Assembly (NCBI RefSeq): GCF_003202285.1
Contig: NZ_MASW01000002.1
Coordinates: 124,001 to 188,000, forward strand
Origin: Prauserella muralis
GTDB lineage: Bacteria; Actinomycetota; Actinomycetes; Mycobacteriales; Pseudonocardiaceae
Reading direction: 5' to 3'
Length of the DNA stretch: 64,000 nt
Shown: positions 36,901 through 45,570 of the stretch, one piece after another
Layout: each line of letters opens with the position of its first letter
How positions within the stretch are numbered: the stretch's first letter is position 1
Made by a program: the position numbers and the translations under genes
The notes under the pieces: model-generated
What the model was told of the DNA's origin: nothing
Database searches by the model: none
Seen by the model: the letters and a program-made list of their open reading frames with translations, nothing else

Positions 36901-38458
36901 TCACCTGTGCGAACAGCTGCGTGAAGTAGTCGAAGATCTGCCGTGGCCTGCTGGAGAACGGTGCCAGCGGCGAGTCGTTGCCCATCGAGCCGATCGGCTC
37001 GGCGCCGCTGCGCGCCATCGGCTCGAGCAGGACGTCCAGCTCCTCCTCGGTGTAGCCGAAGGCCTGCTGGCGGCGCACGAGTGAGGAGTGCGTCGGCACC
37101 TCGCGCTCGCGCTCGGGCAGGTCGTCCAGCCGCAGCATCCCGGCCTCGAGCCACTCGTCGTACGGGTGCAGGGAGGCCAGCCCGCCCTTGATCTCCTCGT
37201 CGTCGATGATCCGGCCCTCGGCGGTGTCGACGAGGAACATGCGGCCGGGCTCCAGCCTGCCCTTGCGGACGATGGTGGACTGGTCCAGCTCCAGCACGCC
37301 GACCTCACTGGCCAGCACCACGAGGCCGTCCTCGGTGACCCAGTAGCGCGCCGGGCGCAGGCCGTTGCGGTCGAGCACCGCGCCGATCTGCGTGCCGTCG
37401 GTGAAGGCCACCAGCGCCGGGCCGTCCCACGGCTCCATGAGCGTGGAGTGGAACTCGTAGAACGCCCGCCGCGCGGGGTCCATCTCCTCGTGGTTCTCCC
37501 ACGCCTCGGGAATCATCATCAGCACGGCGTGCGGCAGCGACCGGCCGCCGAGGTGCAGCAGCTCCAGCACCTCGTCGAACGACGCCGAGTCGCTCGCACC
37601 GCGGGTGATGATCGGGTAGATGCGCTGCAGCTCGCCCGGGATCAGGTCGGTGGACAGCTGCGACTCGCGGGCGTCCATCCAGTTGCGGTTGCCCTTGAGC
37701 GTGTTGATCTCGCCGTTGTGGGCCACGTAGCGGTACGGGTGTGCCAGTGGCCACGACGGGAACGTGTTGGTGGAGAACCGCGAGTGCACCAGGCCGATCG
37801 CGCTGGTGACGCGCTCGTCGGTGAGGTCGGGGAAGAACCGCTCGACCTGCGGCTCGGTGAGCATTCCCTTGTAGACGATGGTGCGCGCCGACAGGCTCGG
37901 GAAGTAGACCTCCTGCTCGGCCAGCGCGTGTTCGGCGCGCTTGCGCACGCAGAACGCGGCGCGCTCCAGCGCCAGCCCGGTCACGTCCTCCCGCTGCGGC
38001 GCGAGGAAGACCTGGGCGAAGTGCGGCATCGTGGTCCTGGCGGTGGGGCCGACGTGGTCGGTGTCCACCGGCAGGTCGCGCCAGCCGAGCACGCGCAGGT
38101 GCTCCTCGGCGGCGATGCGCTCGATGGTGGACATGGCCTTGCCGCGTGCCGTCTCGTCGACGGGCAGGAAGGCGGTGCCTGCGGCGTATGCGCCGGGTTC
38201 GGGCAGCGTGAAGTCCACGACCTCCCGGTAGAACGCGTCCGGGATCTGCAGCAGGATGCCGGCGCCGTCGCCGGTCTCGGGCTCGGCGCCCCGGGCGCCA
38301 CGGTGTTCGAGATTCCGCAGGGCGACGAGGGCCTTGCGCACGATCTCGTGATCTCGGCGACCGGAGAGATCGGCGACAAAGGCCACTCCACAGGCGTCGT
38401 GCTCGTACTGCTCGTCGTACAAGCCCTTGGTTGGCTTGTCCGGTGCGTGGCGGGTCAC
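33926..38458 (-). CDS. gltB: Glutamate synthase large subunit GltB
   Basis: Makes glutamate from 2-oxoglutarate and glutamine-derived ammonia. About 1510 residues. Order: N-terminal Ntn amidotransferase with nucleophile Cys23 ([15 protein letters not shown], so a 22-residue propeptide is removed), central domain, FMN-binding synthase barrel ([34 protein letters not shown]), Fe-S cysteines in [19 protein letters not shown], and the C-terminal beta-helix ([17 protein letters not shown]). GTG 38458 is preferred because AGGAGG lies 10 nt upstream; an in-frame GTG at 38485 lacks a good site. The upstream region carries a perfect inverted repeat. Confidence 0.96.
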   Translation of the reverse strand: MTRHAPDKPTKGLYDEQYEHDACGVAFVADLSGRRDHEIVRKALVALRNLEHRGARGAEPETGDGAGILLQIPDAFYREVVDFTLPEPGAYAAGTAFLPVDETARGKAMSTIERIAAEEHLRVLGWRDLPVDTDHVGPTARTTMPHFAQVFLAPQREDVTGLALERAAFCVRKRAEHALAEQEVYFPSLSARTIVYKGMLTEPQVERFFPDLTDERVTSAIGLVHSRFSTNTFPSWPLAHPYRYVAHNGEINTLKGNRNWMDARESQLSTDLIPGELQRIYPIITRGASDSASFDEVLELLHLGGRSLPHAVLMMIPEAWENHEEMDPARRAFYEFHSTLMEPWDGPALVAFTDGTQIGAVLDRNGLRPARYWVTEDGLVVLASEVGVLELDQSTIVRKGRLEPGRMFLVDTAEGRIIDDEEIKGGLASLHPYDEWLEAGMLRLDDLPEREREVPTHSSLVRRQQAFGYTEEELDVLLEPMARSGAEPIGSMGNDSPLAPFSSRPRQIFDYFTQLFAQVTNPPLDAIREELVTALGTQLGSEPNLLEAGPEHCRKIVLPFPVLDNDELAKLVHVNDDGDLPEFQAYTVHGTYEVAGGGAALLARLDEIRAEVSEAIAGGARLIVLSDRGVDAGRAAIPSLLLTGAVHHHLVREKSRTQVGLVVESGDAREVHHIALLIGYGAAAVNPYMAMATVEELAEQGRIPGVTAKEATRNLIKALGKGVRKTMSKMGVSTVASYTGAQIFEAIGLGEEVIETCFTGTTSRLGGIGFDVLAREVAERHRKAFPSDGFHANHRELETGGDYQWRREGEPHLFNPQTVFKLQHSTRSGKYDIFKEYTQAVDDQAERLMTLRGLFDLKEGERPPVPIEEVEPVSEIVKRFATGAISYGSISAEAHETLAIAMNRLHGKSNTGEGGEDPERLYDPERRSAIKQVASGRFGVTSEYLVNADDIQIKMAQGAKPGEGGQLPGGKVYPWIAKTRHSTPGVGLISPPPHHDIYSIEDLAQLIHDLKNANPAARIHVKLVSEVGVGTVAAGVSKAHADVVLISGHDGGTGASPLSSIKHAGGPWELGLAETQQTLLANRLRDRIVVQTDGQLKTGRDVVIAALLGAEEFGFATAPLVVSGCIMMRVCHLDTCPVGVATQNPKLREKFNGKADYVVNFFEFVAQEVREYLARLGFRSVAEAVGHAELLDTRKAVEHWKASGLDLSPIFHVPELEPRASRHQVVAQDHGLDKALDNTLIQLAEGALSSGDKVRLELPVRNVNRTVGTMLGSELTKRWGGEGLPDDTIDITFTGTAGQSFGAFVPKGITLRLFGDANDYVGKGLSGGRIVVRPPKEAGFAAEEHIIAGNVICYGATGGEIFLRGKVGERFCVRNSGALAVVEGVGDHGCEYMTGGRVVVLGPTGRNFAAGMSGGIAYVLDLTLGRVNREMVDLDELDDADAAFLREAVERHYAETESAVARALLTDWELALTRFAKVMPKDYKRVLQAQAAAERDGRDVNEAIMEAAHG

Positions 38459-38503
38459 GGCTTGCCGCCCTCCTTGGCTCGGCACAGCTGAGCCGGGCCT
38501 TTC

Positions 38504-38529
38504 AGCCGATCGGGCGATGCCGATCGGCT
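38504..38529. promoter_or_regulatory. Perfect 10-bp inverted repeat in the gltB leader
   Basis: Arms AGCCGATCGG (38504-38513) and CCGATCGGCT (38520-38529) separated by 6 nt, 46 bp upstream of the gltB start. Each arm itself contains the palindrome CCGATCGG. It could be an operator for a nitrogen regulator or a leader hairpin. It does not resemble the GlnR box consensus that I know. Confidence 0.5.
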
Positions 38530-38875
38530 AACGGTCCGGCTCATCACTGCGATGGTCAGTCAGGGAAGTCGTCGATGGCGTTCAGCCCGAACTGGGCCCG
38601 CGCATCGTCGGGTGGACCACACTCCGTTGTGCGGCTCGCTAGAGCACCGCGCGACCCGGCCCGGCCCGCTGGGTGTCGGTGCCGTTCCGGCGCGCGCCAA
38701 TTGGTCCCGGGTTCGCCGGTCTTATGACACTAGTGTGAATTCGCTGTAATCGGGATAGGTCGACGGTTGCACGTGGGAAACAACACTGCAGGATTGACGA
38801 GCGCCCGATCAGCTGTCCTACCCGTGGGTAGCGCTGTGACCTGCGGCGATAAGTCACCGGGGTACAGTCTGCGGC
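38530..38875. other. Intergenic region between divergent gltB and acyl-CoA dehydrogenase
   Basis: No credible gene. Besides the gltB inverted repeat it holds a perfect 10-bp palindrome ACACTAGTGT at 38727-38736 in an A/T-richer stretch, a possible TTGACG at 38794-38799 with weak -10 CCTACC at 17-bp spacing, and an inverted repeat CTACCC-GT-GGGTAG at 38818-38831. These are candidate control elements for either gene. The first 100 bp (38550-38700) show nothing. Confidence 0.5.
38863..38868 (+). promoter_or_regulatory. -10 element for a leaderless acyl-CoA dehydrogenase transcript
   Basis: TACAGT ends 7 nt before ATG 38876, and there is no Shine-Dalgarno sequence in between. The expected transcription start coincides with the start codon. 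Same arrangement as at 9636 and 46308. Confidence 0.45.
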
Positions 38876-40057
38876 ATGGCTGACAGCGCAATGGACCCTC
38901 GGGACTTTCTCGGCATCGACGCGTCGCTCTCGGCGGAGGAGCGCGACATCCGCGACGCGGTCCGGGAGTACGCACGGGCGGAATTGCAACCCCACGTCGC
39001 CGATTGGTATGAGACGGCAACCTTGCCGGCGCGGGAGCTGGCGAAGGGATTCGGCCGTTTGGGTGTCCTCGGCATGCATCTGGAGGGCTATGGCTGCGCG
39101 GGCACGTCCGCGGTGGCGTACGGCATCGCGTGCCGGGAACTGGAGGCCGTGGACTCGGGCCTGCGCAGCTTCGTCTCCGTCCAGGGCTCGCTGGCGATGT
39201 ACGCCATCCACACCTGGGGCAGCGAGGAGCAGCGCGAGCGGTGGCTGCCCAGGATGGCCGCCGGTGAGGCGCTCGGCTGCTTCGGGCTGACCGAGCCGGA
39301 CGCGGGCAGCGACCCGGCGTCGATGCGCACGCGCGCCCGCCGGGACGGCTCGGACTGGGTCCTCGACGGGACCAAGATGTGGATCACCAACGGCACGGTC
39401 GCCGACGTCGCGGTGGTCTGGGCACAGACCGACGAGGGCGTGCGCGGGTTCGTGGTGCCCACCGACACACCCGGCTTCGCGGCGAACGAGGTCAAGCGCA
39501 AGCTCTCGCTGCGTGCCTCGCTGACCGCCGAGCTCGTGCTCGACGGTGTGCGGCTGCCCGCGGACGCGGTGTTTCCCGAGGTCCGTGGCCTGCGCGGGCC
39601 GCTGTCGTGCCTGAACGAGGCACGCTTCGGCATCCTGTTCGGCACGGTCGGCGCCGCCCGCGCCTGCTACGAGGCCGCGCTGGAGTACGTGCTGTCGAGG
39701 GAGCAGTTCGGCCACCCGCTGGCGGCCTACCAGCTCACCCAGCGCAAGCTGGCCGACCTGGTGGTCGAGGTGAACCGCGCCGGGTTGCTGGCGCTGCACC
39801 TCGGCAGGCTCAAGGACGAGGGCAGCCTGCACCACAGCCAGGTCAGCTTCGGCAAGCTCGCCAACGTGCGCGCGGCGCTGGACGTGGCGCGCACGGCACG
39901 CTCGTTGCTCGGCGCCAACGGCATCTCGCTGGAGTACCCGGTGATGCGGCACATGGCCAACCTGGAGACCGTGCTCACCTATGAGGGCACCGAGGAGATG
40001 CACGCCCTGTCACTCGGGCAGGCGGTGACGGGCATCCCCGCCTTCCGGGTGGGGTGA
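38876..40057 (+). CDS. Acyl-CoA dehydrogenase, glutaryl-CoA dehydrogenase-like
   Basis: A 393-residue FAD flavoenzyme. CFGLTEPDAGSDPASMRTRA and WITNGTVADVAVVWAQ are the FAD- and substrate-binding segments; the catalytic base is Glu370 in TYEGTEEMHALSLG, placed as in glutaryl-CoA dehydrogenase. ARFGILFGTVGAARACYE and FGHPLAAYQLTQRKLADL also fit that subgroup. It would oxidise and decarboxylate glutaryl-CoA to crotonyl-CoA (lysine, tryptophan or glutarate catabolism) if the assignment is right; short-chain acyl-CoA is the alternative. The stop abuts that of the convergent gene at 40058. Confidence 0.85.
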   Translation: MADSAMDPRDFLGIDASLSAEERDIRDAVREYARAELQPHVADWYETATLPARELAKGFGRLGVLGMHLEGYGCAGTSAVAYGIACRELEAVDSGLRSFVSVQGSLAMYAIHTWGSEEQRERWLPRMAAGEALGCFGLTEPDAGSDPASMRTRARRDGSDWVLDGTKMWITNGTVADVAVVWAQTDEGVRGFVVPTDTPGFAANEVKRKLSLRASLTAELVLDGVRLPADAVFPEVRGLRGPLSCLNEARFGILFGTVGAARACYEAALEYVLSREQFGHPLAAYQLTQRKLADLVVEVNRAGLLALHLGRLKDEGSLHHSQVSFGKLANVRAALDVARTARSLLGANGISLEYPVMRHMANLETVLTYEGTEEMHALSLGQAVTGIPAFRVG

Positions 40058-40324
40058 CTACGCGGCGACCGGAACGCTCAGCGCTGCCCGGCCCGCCTCG
40101 GTGAGGACGGCGGGCACGCGCTGGCCGGGCTTGCCTTCGAACGCCGGGGCGATGAGGCCCCTGCGGGCGAGCCGGTGCGCGGTGGCCTGGTCGCAACACG
40201 CGAGACCGTCGAGGAAGAGATCTGGTTCGCAGCTGGCCGTGATCTCCGCGCCACCCGCTGCTACGGCCTGCAGGGTGGCGCGCTCACGGTGATTCAGATC
40301 TGAGTCATTGCTCTCGTGAGGCAT
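40058..40324 (-). CDS. Small conserved protein with winged-helix-like C-terminus
   Basis: An 88-residue protein. ATG 40324 has AAGGAGG at ideal spacing; longer in-frame starts lack one. The N-terminal half has HRERATLQAVAAGGAEIT and a pair of cysteines (CEPDLFLDGLACCDQ); the C-terminal half (ATAHRLARRGLIAPA, TEAGRAAL) resembles the recognition helix and wing of short wHTH proteins. No partner gene identifies its role. A convincing promoter lies 22-57 bp upstream. Confidence 0.65.
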   Translation of the reverse strand: MPHESNDSDLNHRERATLQAVAAGGAEITASCEPDLFLDGLACCDQATAHRLARRGLIAPAFEGKPGQRVPAVLTEAGRAALSVPVAA

Positions 40325-40352
40325 CGTGCCTCCTTGGTCTCGCGTTCCGGCT

Positions 40353-40381
40353 CCTATACCGGTTGGTTCCCCGCAATTCAA
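40353..40381 (-). promoter_or_regulatory. Sigma70-type promoter of the 88-residue protein gene
   Basis: On the minus strand: -35 TTGAAT (40381-40376), 17-bp spacer, -10 TATAGG (40358-40353). The predicted start is near 40346, about 20 nt before ATG 40324, leaving room for the AAGGAGG site. It is the clearest two-box promoter in the window. The remaining bases between 40382 and 40475 hold nothing recognisable. Confidence 0.5.
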
Positions 40382-40475
40382 CCCCACGACACCTGAAAGT
40401 CGAGGGATTTTGTGCGATACGTCTCACTCGTGTCGCCTTTGTCCCCGCCGATCCTCCACGGAGCGTCCCCACCCG

Positions 40476-40560
40476 GCTCCCCAATGCCACATTTGTTCCA
40501 CTGGATGGAGCGAATGCCGCATTCGCTCCATCCAGTGGAGCGAATGCCGCATTGGGGAGC
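40476..40560. repeat. Palindromic AATGC-type intergenic element, copy 2
   Basis: Ends are GCTCCCCAATGC (40476-40487) and the exact complement GCATTGGGGAGC (40549-40560). Inside lies a perfect 20-bp inverted repeat around one base: the arm starting CCACTGGATGG (40498-40517) pairs with 40519-40538. The core sequence AATGCCGCATT occurs twice and AATGCCACATT once. It sits downstream of the hydratase stop (40575) and upstream of the promoter at 40353-40381. Confidence 0.85.
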
Positions 40561-40574
40561 TTTGGGGGCGGCGG

Positions 40575-41348
40575 TCAGGTGAAGACGGCGGTGACGCTGC
40601 CCAGCTCGCCCATCGTGGCCTGGACGGTATCGCCCGCGGTCACCGGGAACGCGCGGGTCATGGAGCCGGGGAGCACGACGTGGCCCGGTTCCAGCGTCAC
40701 GCCCAGCGGGCCGACGGTGTTCGCCAGCCACACCAGCGCGTTGAGCGGGGAGCCCAGCACGGCGCCGCCCGCGCCGGTGGCGGCGAGCGTGCCGCCGAGG
40801 TGCAACGTGCAGCCGACCAGCCGCAGGTCCACCGCGGACAGCGGGGTGGGCCTGCTGCCCAGCACCACCCCACCGGACGAGGCGTTGTCGGCGATCGTGT
40901 CGACGATCGAGATCTTCCAGTCCCGGATGCGCGAGTCGACGATCTCCAGGGCGGGCAGCACGAACTCCACGGCCCGCGCGGCGTCGGCGGCCGTCACGCC
41001 GGGCCCGGCCAGCGGGCGGCCGAGGACGAACGCGATCTCCGGCTCGATGCGCGGCTGCAGGAACCGCCCGGCCGGGATGGGCTGCTGCTCCAGGTGGAAC
41101 ATGCCGGAGAGCAGGTGACCGTAGTCGGGCTGGTCCACGCCCATCTGCTCCTGCATGGCCGCCGACGACAACCCCACCTTGTGGCCCTTGACCACCTCGC
41201 CCGCCGTGGTCCACGTCCGCACCTGCTCCTGCTGGATGCGGTACGCGTCGGTGACCGTCGCCTCCGGGTGATCCTCGACGATCGGGGCGATCGGCTTGCC
41301 GGTCTCGTAGGCGCCGAGCAGCTGCGCGGCCACGTCCTCGACATTCAT
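40575..41348 (-). CDS. 2-keto-4-pentenoate hydratase-like protein
   Basis: A 257-residue protein of the fumarylacetoacetate hydrolase superfamily, close to MhpD/XylJ-type hydratases. GHKVGLSSAAMQEQMGVDQP, the metal-binding RIEPEIAFVLGRPL and SGGVVLGSRPTPLS are family features. Such enzymes hydrate 2-oxopent-4-enoate or decarboxylate 4-oxalocrotonate; no meta-cleavage dioxygenase is nearby, so the substrate is open. ATG 41348. It lies 49 bp after the FAD/Fe-S dehydrogenase in the same direction and may be the last gene of the HOT unit. Confidence 0.85.
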   Translation of the reverse strand: MNVEDVAAQLLGAYETGKPIAPIVEDHPEATVTDAYRIQQEQVRTWTTAGEVVKGHKVGLSSAAMQEQMGVDQPDYGHLLSGMFHLEQQPIPAGRFLQPRIEPEIAFVLGRPLAGPGVTAADAARAVEFVLPALEIVDSRIRDWKISIVDTIADNASSGGVVLGSRPTPLSAVDLRLVGCTLHLGGTLAATGAGGAVLGSPLNALVWLANTVGPLGVTLEPGHVVLPGSMTRAFPVTAGDTVQATMGELGSVTAVFT

Positions 41349-41397
41349 GCCGCAACACTCACCGGCCGCGGTGACGCGGGCAAGAGGGGTGTTCCGC

Positions 41398-44178
41398 TCA
41401 TCGGGACGCGTCCGGGATGGCCCGGTCCAGGACCTCGGCAAGGTGCAGGGCCCGCCGCCGCGTGAGGTCGCCGATCTGGGTCCGGCAGCTGAACCCGTCG
41501 GCGAGCACCAGCGTGCCCTCGGCCGCCGCGGTCACCTCCGGCACCAGTACGCGGTTCGCGGCGGCCACGGACACCTCGTGGTGCCCGCGCTCCACGCCGA
41601 AGTTCCCGGCGAGCCCGCAGCAACCGGAGTCCAGCGTGCGGTTGGCGACCCCGGCCCTGCGCAGCAGGCGCTCGTCGGCGGCGTTGCCGAACACGGCGTG
41701 CTGGTGGCAGTGCTGCTGCGTGATCGCGTCGGCGTCCAGGCTGCCGAACTCGGCCTCCGGCGCGTACCGGTCGAGCACCTCCGCCAGCGACAGGGCATTG
41801 AGGGCGGGCACGTCGAGCAGGTCGTGCACGTCGTGGCGCAGCACGGCCAGGCAGCTCGGTTCGAGACCGACGATCGGGGTGCCCGCCCGCAGGTCGGGCT
41901 CCAGGACCCGCAGCGTGCGCCGCAGCACGCGCCTGGCGATGCCGAGCTGCCCGGTGGAGAACCAGGTCAGCCCGCAGCACACCGAGCCGCGCGGCAGCAC
42001 GACGTCGAACCCGGCGTGCTCCAGCACGCGCGTCGCGGCGGTGCCGATCTCGGGGGAGAAGAAGTTGGTGAACGTGTCCGGCCACAGCACCACCCGCTGC
42101 CTCCCGCGCGCCGAGGGCATGGGCCTGCGGCGAAACGCCCTGCGCAGCGTCGTGCGCGCGAACCGGGGCAGCGAGCGTTCCGGCGTGATGCCGCCGAACC
42201 GCGCGGCGACCGGCGCCAGCGCGTTCGCCAGGCCGGGGGTGGCCGAGGCGAGCCGCGCCCACAGCGGCAGGTAGCCGAGTGAGTAGTGGCTCGCCGGGCG
42301 CAGCCTGCCCGCGTAGTGGTGGTGCAGGAACTCCGCCTTGTAGGAGGCCATGTCCACGTTCACCGGGCAGTCCGAAAGGCAGCCCTTGCACGCCAGGCAC
42401 AGGTCGAGCGCGTCGCGAACCTCCGTGGAGCGCCAGCCGTCGGTGATCGTCTCGCCGCGCATCATCTCGAACAGCAGCCGCGCCCGGCCGCGTGTGGAGT
42501 GCTCCTCGCGGCCCGTGGCCATGTAGCTCGGGCACATCACGCCCGACGAGGTGTCGACGCACTTGCCGACGCCAACACAGCGCCGGGTCGCGGTGGCGAG
42601 GCTGCCGCCGTCGTGCGGGTAGCGCAGCGTGATCGGCAACTGCCGGACGGGGCCGTCGAAGCGCAGGTCGGCGTCCAGCTTGCGGGGTCGCACGAGATTG
42701 CCCGGGTTGAGCAGGTCGTCCGGGTCCCAGACGGCCTTGAACGCCTCGAACAGCCGCAGCAGCTCCGGCGAGTACATGCGCGGCAGCAGCTCCGCCCGCG
42801 CCTGGCCGTCGCCGTGCTCGCCGGACAGCGAGCCGCCGTGGGCGACCACCAGGTCGGCGGCGTCCTCCATGAACGCCCGGAAGCGCGCCCGGCCCGGTGC
42901 CGTCGTGAGGGGGAAGTCGATGCGGACGTGCACGCAGCCCTCGCCGAAGTGCCCGTACGGGATGCCGTGCAGGCCGTGCTTGTCCAGCAGCGCGCGGAAG
43001 CCGCGCAGGTAGGCGCCCAGGCGCTCCGGCGGGACGGCCGCGTCCTCCCAGCCCGGCCACGCCTCGCCGCCCCCGGGCAGCCGCGTGGCGATGCCGGCGG
43101 CGGCCTCCCGGATCGACCACAGCTGGCGCTGGTCGGCGGGGTCGGCCGCCACGACGGTGGCGGCGCCGGTCTCGCGGTGCAGCCTCGCCGCCACCTCGTC
43201 GGCGCGGGCGCGCGCCTCGGCGGCGTCCGCGCCACCGACCTCGACGAACAGCCAGCCACCGCCCTCGGGCAACCGGTCGAGCGCAGGGGGACGCCTGCCG
43301 CGCACGAGCAGCGCGTCGATGAGGTCCGCGCCCATCCCCTCGCACGTGAGCGGGTGCAACGGCAGGACGTGCGGTACGGCGTCGGCGGCGGCGACGTCGT
43401 CGGCGTACCCGGCCACCACGAGCACCCGCGCCGCAGGCGAGGCCACCAGCCGCACGGTGGCCTCGGCCAGCAGCACGCAGGTGCCCTCCGTGCCGACGAG
43501 CGCACGCGCGACGTCGACGCCGTTCTCCGGCAGCAGGGCGTCGAGCGCGTAGCCGGACACCCGCCGGGGCAGTGCGGGAAAGCCCTGCCGCAGCAGCGCG
43601 AGATGGCCGTCGACCAGCGCCCGCAGCTCGTCGCCGCGCGGCCCGGGAGGCAGGCCCTTGCCGAGCTCCATGCGGGTGCCGTCGGCGGTGAGCACGTCGA
43701 GCGCGACGACGTTGTCGGCGGTGCGGCCCCAGGCCACCGAGTGCGAGCCGCAGGCGTCGTTGCCGATCATGCCGCCGATCGTGCAGCGGCTGTGCGTGGA
43801 GGGGTCGGGGCCGAACGTCAGCCCGTGCTCGGCCGCCGCGGCCCGCAGCGCGTCGAGCACCACGCCCGGCTGCACGCGGGCGGTCCGGTTCTCCGGGTCG
43901 AGGGACAGGATCCGGTTGAGGTGGCGGCTGCAGTCGATCACCACGCCCTCGCCGAGGGCCTGGCCCGCGATGCTCGTGCCCGCGCCCCTGGCCGTCACAG
44001 GCACGCCGTGCGCCCGGCACACCCGCAGGATCGCCCGAAGGTCGTCGGCCGAGCGGGGGAACGCCACGGCCGCGGGCACGTGCCGGTAGTTGGAGGCGTC
44101 CATGCTGAACGCCGCGCGGGCCGTGCGATCGCCCTCCACCTCACCGGCGATGGCGTCGGCGAGCTCGTCGAGGAACAC
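41398..44178 (-). CDS. FAD-linked oxidase/Fe-S/CCG-domain dehydrogenase, YdiJ-like
   Basis: A 926-residue fusion of a GlcD-type FAD domain (VTARGAGTSIAGQALGEG, SRCTIGGMIGNDACGSHS), an Fe-S domain with CVGVGKC near residue 533 and LCLACKGCLSDCPVNV near 590-603, and two CCG heterodisulfide-reductase-like repeats (SVCCGL near 734, SGCCGLAGNFG near 852). Members oxidise D-2-hydroxy acids and pass electrons towards quinones. The architecture matches E. coli YdiJ, described as a D-2-hydroxyglutarate dehydrogenase; D-lactate is the main alternative. Start GTG 44178 is 3 nt after the HOT stop, which strongly suggests that it works with HOT. Confidence 0.88.
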   Translation of the reverse strand: MFLDELADAIAGEVEGDRTARAAFSMDASNYRHVPAAVAFPRSADDLRAILRVCRAHGVPVTARGAGTSIAGQALGEGVVIDCSRHLNRILSLDPENRTARVQPGVVLDALRAAAAEHGLTFGPDPSTHSRCTIGGMIGNDACGSHSVAWGRTADNVVALDVLTADGTRMELGKGLPPGPRGDELRALVDGHLALLRQGFPALPRRVSGYALDALLPENGVDVARALVGTEGTCVLLAEATVRLVASPAARVLVVAGYADDVAAADAVPHVLPLHPLTCEGMGADLIDALLVRGRRPPALDRLPEGGGWLFVEVGGADAAEARARADEVAARLHRETGAATVVAADPADQRQLWSIREAAAGIATRLPGGGEAWPGWEDAAVPPERLGAYLRGFRALLDKHGLHGIPYGHFGEGCVHVRIDFPLTTAPGRARFRAFMEDAADLVVAHGGSLSGEHGDGQARAELLPRMYSPELLRLFEAFKAVWDPDDLLNPGNLVRPRKLDADLRFDGPVRQLPITLRYPHDGGSLATATRRCVGVGKCVDTSSGVMCPSYMATGREEHSTRGRARLLFEMMRGETITDGWRSTEVRDALDLCLACKGCLSDCPVNVDMASYKAEFLHHHYAGRLRPASHYSLGYLPLWARLASATPGLANALAPVAARFGGITPERSLPRFARTTLRRAFRRRPMPSARGRQRVVLWPDTFTNFFSPEIGTAATRVLEHAGFDVVLPRGSVCCGLTWFSTGQLGIARRVLRRTLRVLEPDLRAGTPIVGLEPSCLAVLRHDVHDLLDVPALNALSLAEVLDRYAPEAEFGSLDADAITQQHCHQHAVFGNAADERLLRRAGVANRTLDSGCCGLAGNFGVERGHHEVSVAAANRVLVPEVTAAAEGTLVLADGFSCRTQIGDLTRRRALHLAEVLDRAIPDASR

Positions 44179-44181
44179 GGC

Positions 44182-45459
44182 TCACCAGTTCTCGACCGAG
44201 TCGGCGAGCACGGCGGCGATGTCGTCCTCGGACACGGCGCGGGGGGCGACGGCGAGTAGCCGCTGCTGCTGCATGGTGCCCTCCACCAGCGCGGGGATGT
44301 CGCTGTCGGTGTAGCCGACGCCGCCGATGCCGTTGGGAATGCCGATGTCGCGCATGAGCGACGACAGCACGAATGGCAGCTGTTCGCGGGCCTCGGCCTG
44401 CCGCGGGGCGCGCGGGTCGAGGATCGCCGCCGCGTGCAGGTGCTTGTCGGGGTCGGTGGGGAAGGTGAACCGGAACGCGGCGGGCGCGGTGAGCGACACC
44501 GACTCGCCGTGGGGCACCAGCGCCTCGTCCTGCGGGTAGTTCGCGGGCCGGTACTCGCGCACGCGCCCGGCGATGGGATAGGCGCACGCGTGCGGGATGT
44601 GCACCCCGGCGTTGCCGAATCCCATGCCCGCGAACGTGGCGGCCAGCATCATGTCCGTGCGTGCCTGCAGGTCGCCGCCGTCGAGGACCGCCTTGCGGAA
44701 CGAGCGCGCCAGCAGCCGCAGCGCCTGCTCGGTCCACGCGTCGGAGATGGGGTTGGAGCCGTTGTAGGCGACGCGGGTCTCGGGGCTGTGCCGGGGAAAC
44801 GACGTGTACGGCTTGGCGGTGTAGGACTCCAGCGCGTGGCACAGCACGTCCATGCCGCTCGCCGCGGTGACCTCCGGCGGCATCGACAGCGTGAGCAGCG
44901 GGTCGATCACGGCCATGCTGGGGCGCAGGCGGGGGTGGCTGATGCCCGACTTCACCTTCAGCCCGAGGAAGTCCATGACGCACACGGGCGTGGTCTCCGA
45001 GCCGGTGCCCGCCGTGGTGGGCACGGCCACGAGCGGCTTGAGCGGGCCGGCGGGCGCCCTGCTCTCGCCGAGGGGCTTGTTGACGTAGTCGAAGAGGTCG
45101 GCGGGGTAGGTGGTGAGCAGGTTGACGGCCTTGGCGGTGTCGATCGCCGAGCCGCCCCCGACGCCGACGAACCCGTCCCATTCGGACTGCCGGGCGAACT
45201 CGACCGCCTCGGTGATGCTGGCGTCGGTGGGCTCCACGTGGGCCCGGTCGTACACCTCGACGGTGAGGCCGCCCGCCTTGGCCGCGTCGGCGACCCGCTG
45301 CGGCACGCCGGTGGCGGCGACGCCGGGGTCGGTGACGATCAGCACGCGCCGGGCGCCGAGCTGGGCCAGGTCCCAGCCGATCTCGTCGACGGCGCCCGCG
45401 CCGAACTTCAGCGGAGTCGCGCCCCACGTGAAGACGGTCTCGGTGAGGTACTCGGTCAC
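44182..45459 (-). CDS. Hydroxyacid-oxoacid transhydrogenase (HOT, ADHFE1-type)
   Basis: A 425-residue iron-dependent group III alcohol dehydrogenase. The match to animal ADHFE1 is close: VEPTDASITEAVEFA, GVGGGSAIDTAKAVNLL, VPTTAGTGSETTPVCV, GMDVLCHALESYTAKPY, YNGSNPISDAWTEQALR and GFGNAGVHIPHACAYPI with metal histidines. HOT couples oxidation of 4-hydroxybutyrate to succinic semialdehyde with reduction of 2-oxoglutarate to D-2-hydroxyglutarate without free NAD. GTG 45459 follows GGAAGGAG; earlier in-frame starts would cover the operator. It heads a unit with the YdiJ-like dehydrogenase. Confidence 0.92.
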   Translation of the reverse strand: MTEYLTETVFTWGATPLKFGAGAVDEIGWDLAQLGARRVLIVTDPGVAATGVPQRVADAAKAGGLTVEVYDRAHVEPTDASITEAVEFARQSEWDGFVGVGGGSAIDTAKAVNLLTTYPADLFDYVNKPLGESRAPAGPLKPLVAVPTTAGTGSETTPVCVMDFLGLKVKSGISHPRLRPSMAVIDPLLTLSMPPEVTAASGMDVLCHALESYTAKPYTSFPRHSPETRVAYNGSNPISDAWTEQALRLLARSFRKAVLDGGDLQARTDMMLAATFAGMGFGNAGVHIPHACAYPIAGRVREYRPANYPQDEALVPHGESVSLTAPAAFRFTFPTDPDKHLHAAAILDPRAPRQAEAREQLPFVLSSLMRDIGIPNGIGGVGYTDSDIPALVEGTMQQQRLLAVAPRAVSEDDIAAVLADSVENW

Positions 45460-45510
45460 GGTGTCTCCTTCCGCCGACGGTGCCGGACGAGACCGCTCGG
45501 CCTGCGCGAG

Positions 45511-45531
45511 AGTGGCATGCCACATGCCACT
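45511..45531. promoter_or_regulatory. Perfect palindromic operator upstream of HOT, probably for the GntR/FCD regulator
   Basis: Arms AGTGGCATG (45511-45519) and CATGCCACT (45523-45531) are perfectly complementary around CCA. A second 12-bp palindrome, GTGGCATGCCAC (45512-45523), is nested in it. TTGACC on the minus strand at 45537-45532 would be a -35, placing the operator in the promoter spacer. It lies 39 bp beyond the end of the adjacent GntR gene and 51 bp before HOT. GntR/FCD regulators typically bind T-G-G-n-C-C-A palindromes. Confidence 0.7.
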
Positions 45532-45570
45532 GGTCAAGACACCGTACCGGGGCCACGACGGCCCCGCCGG

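Noticed and set aside
44182-45459. Annotation of HOT as a general NAD-dependent iron alcohol dehydrogenase
   Set aside because: Long colinear identity blocks with ADHFE1, including the extended insert regions, favour the transhydrogenase family.
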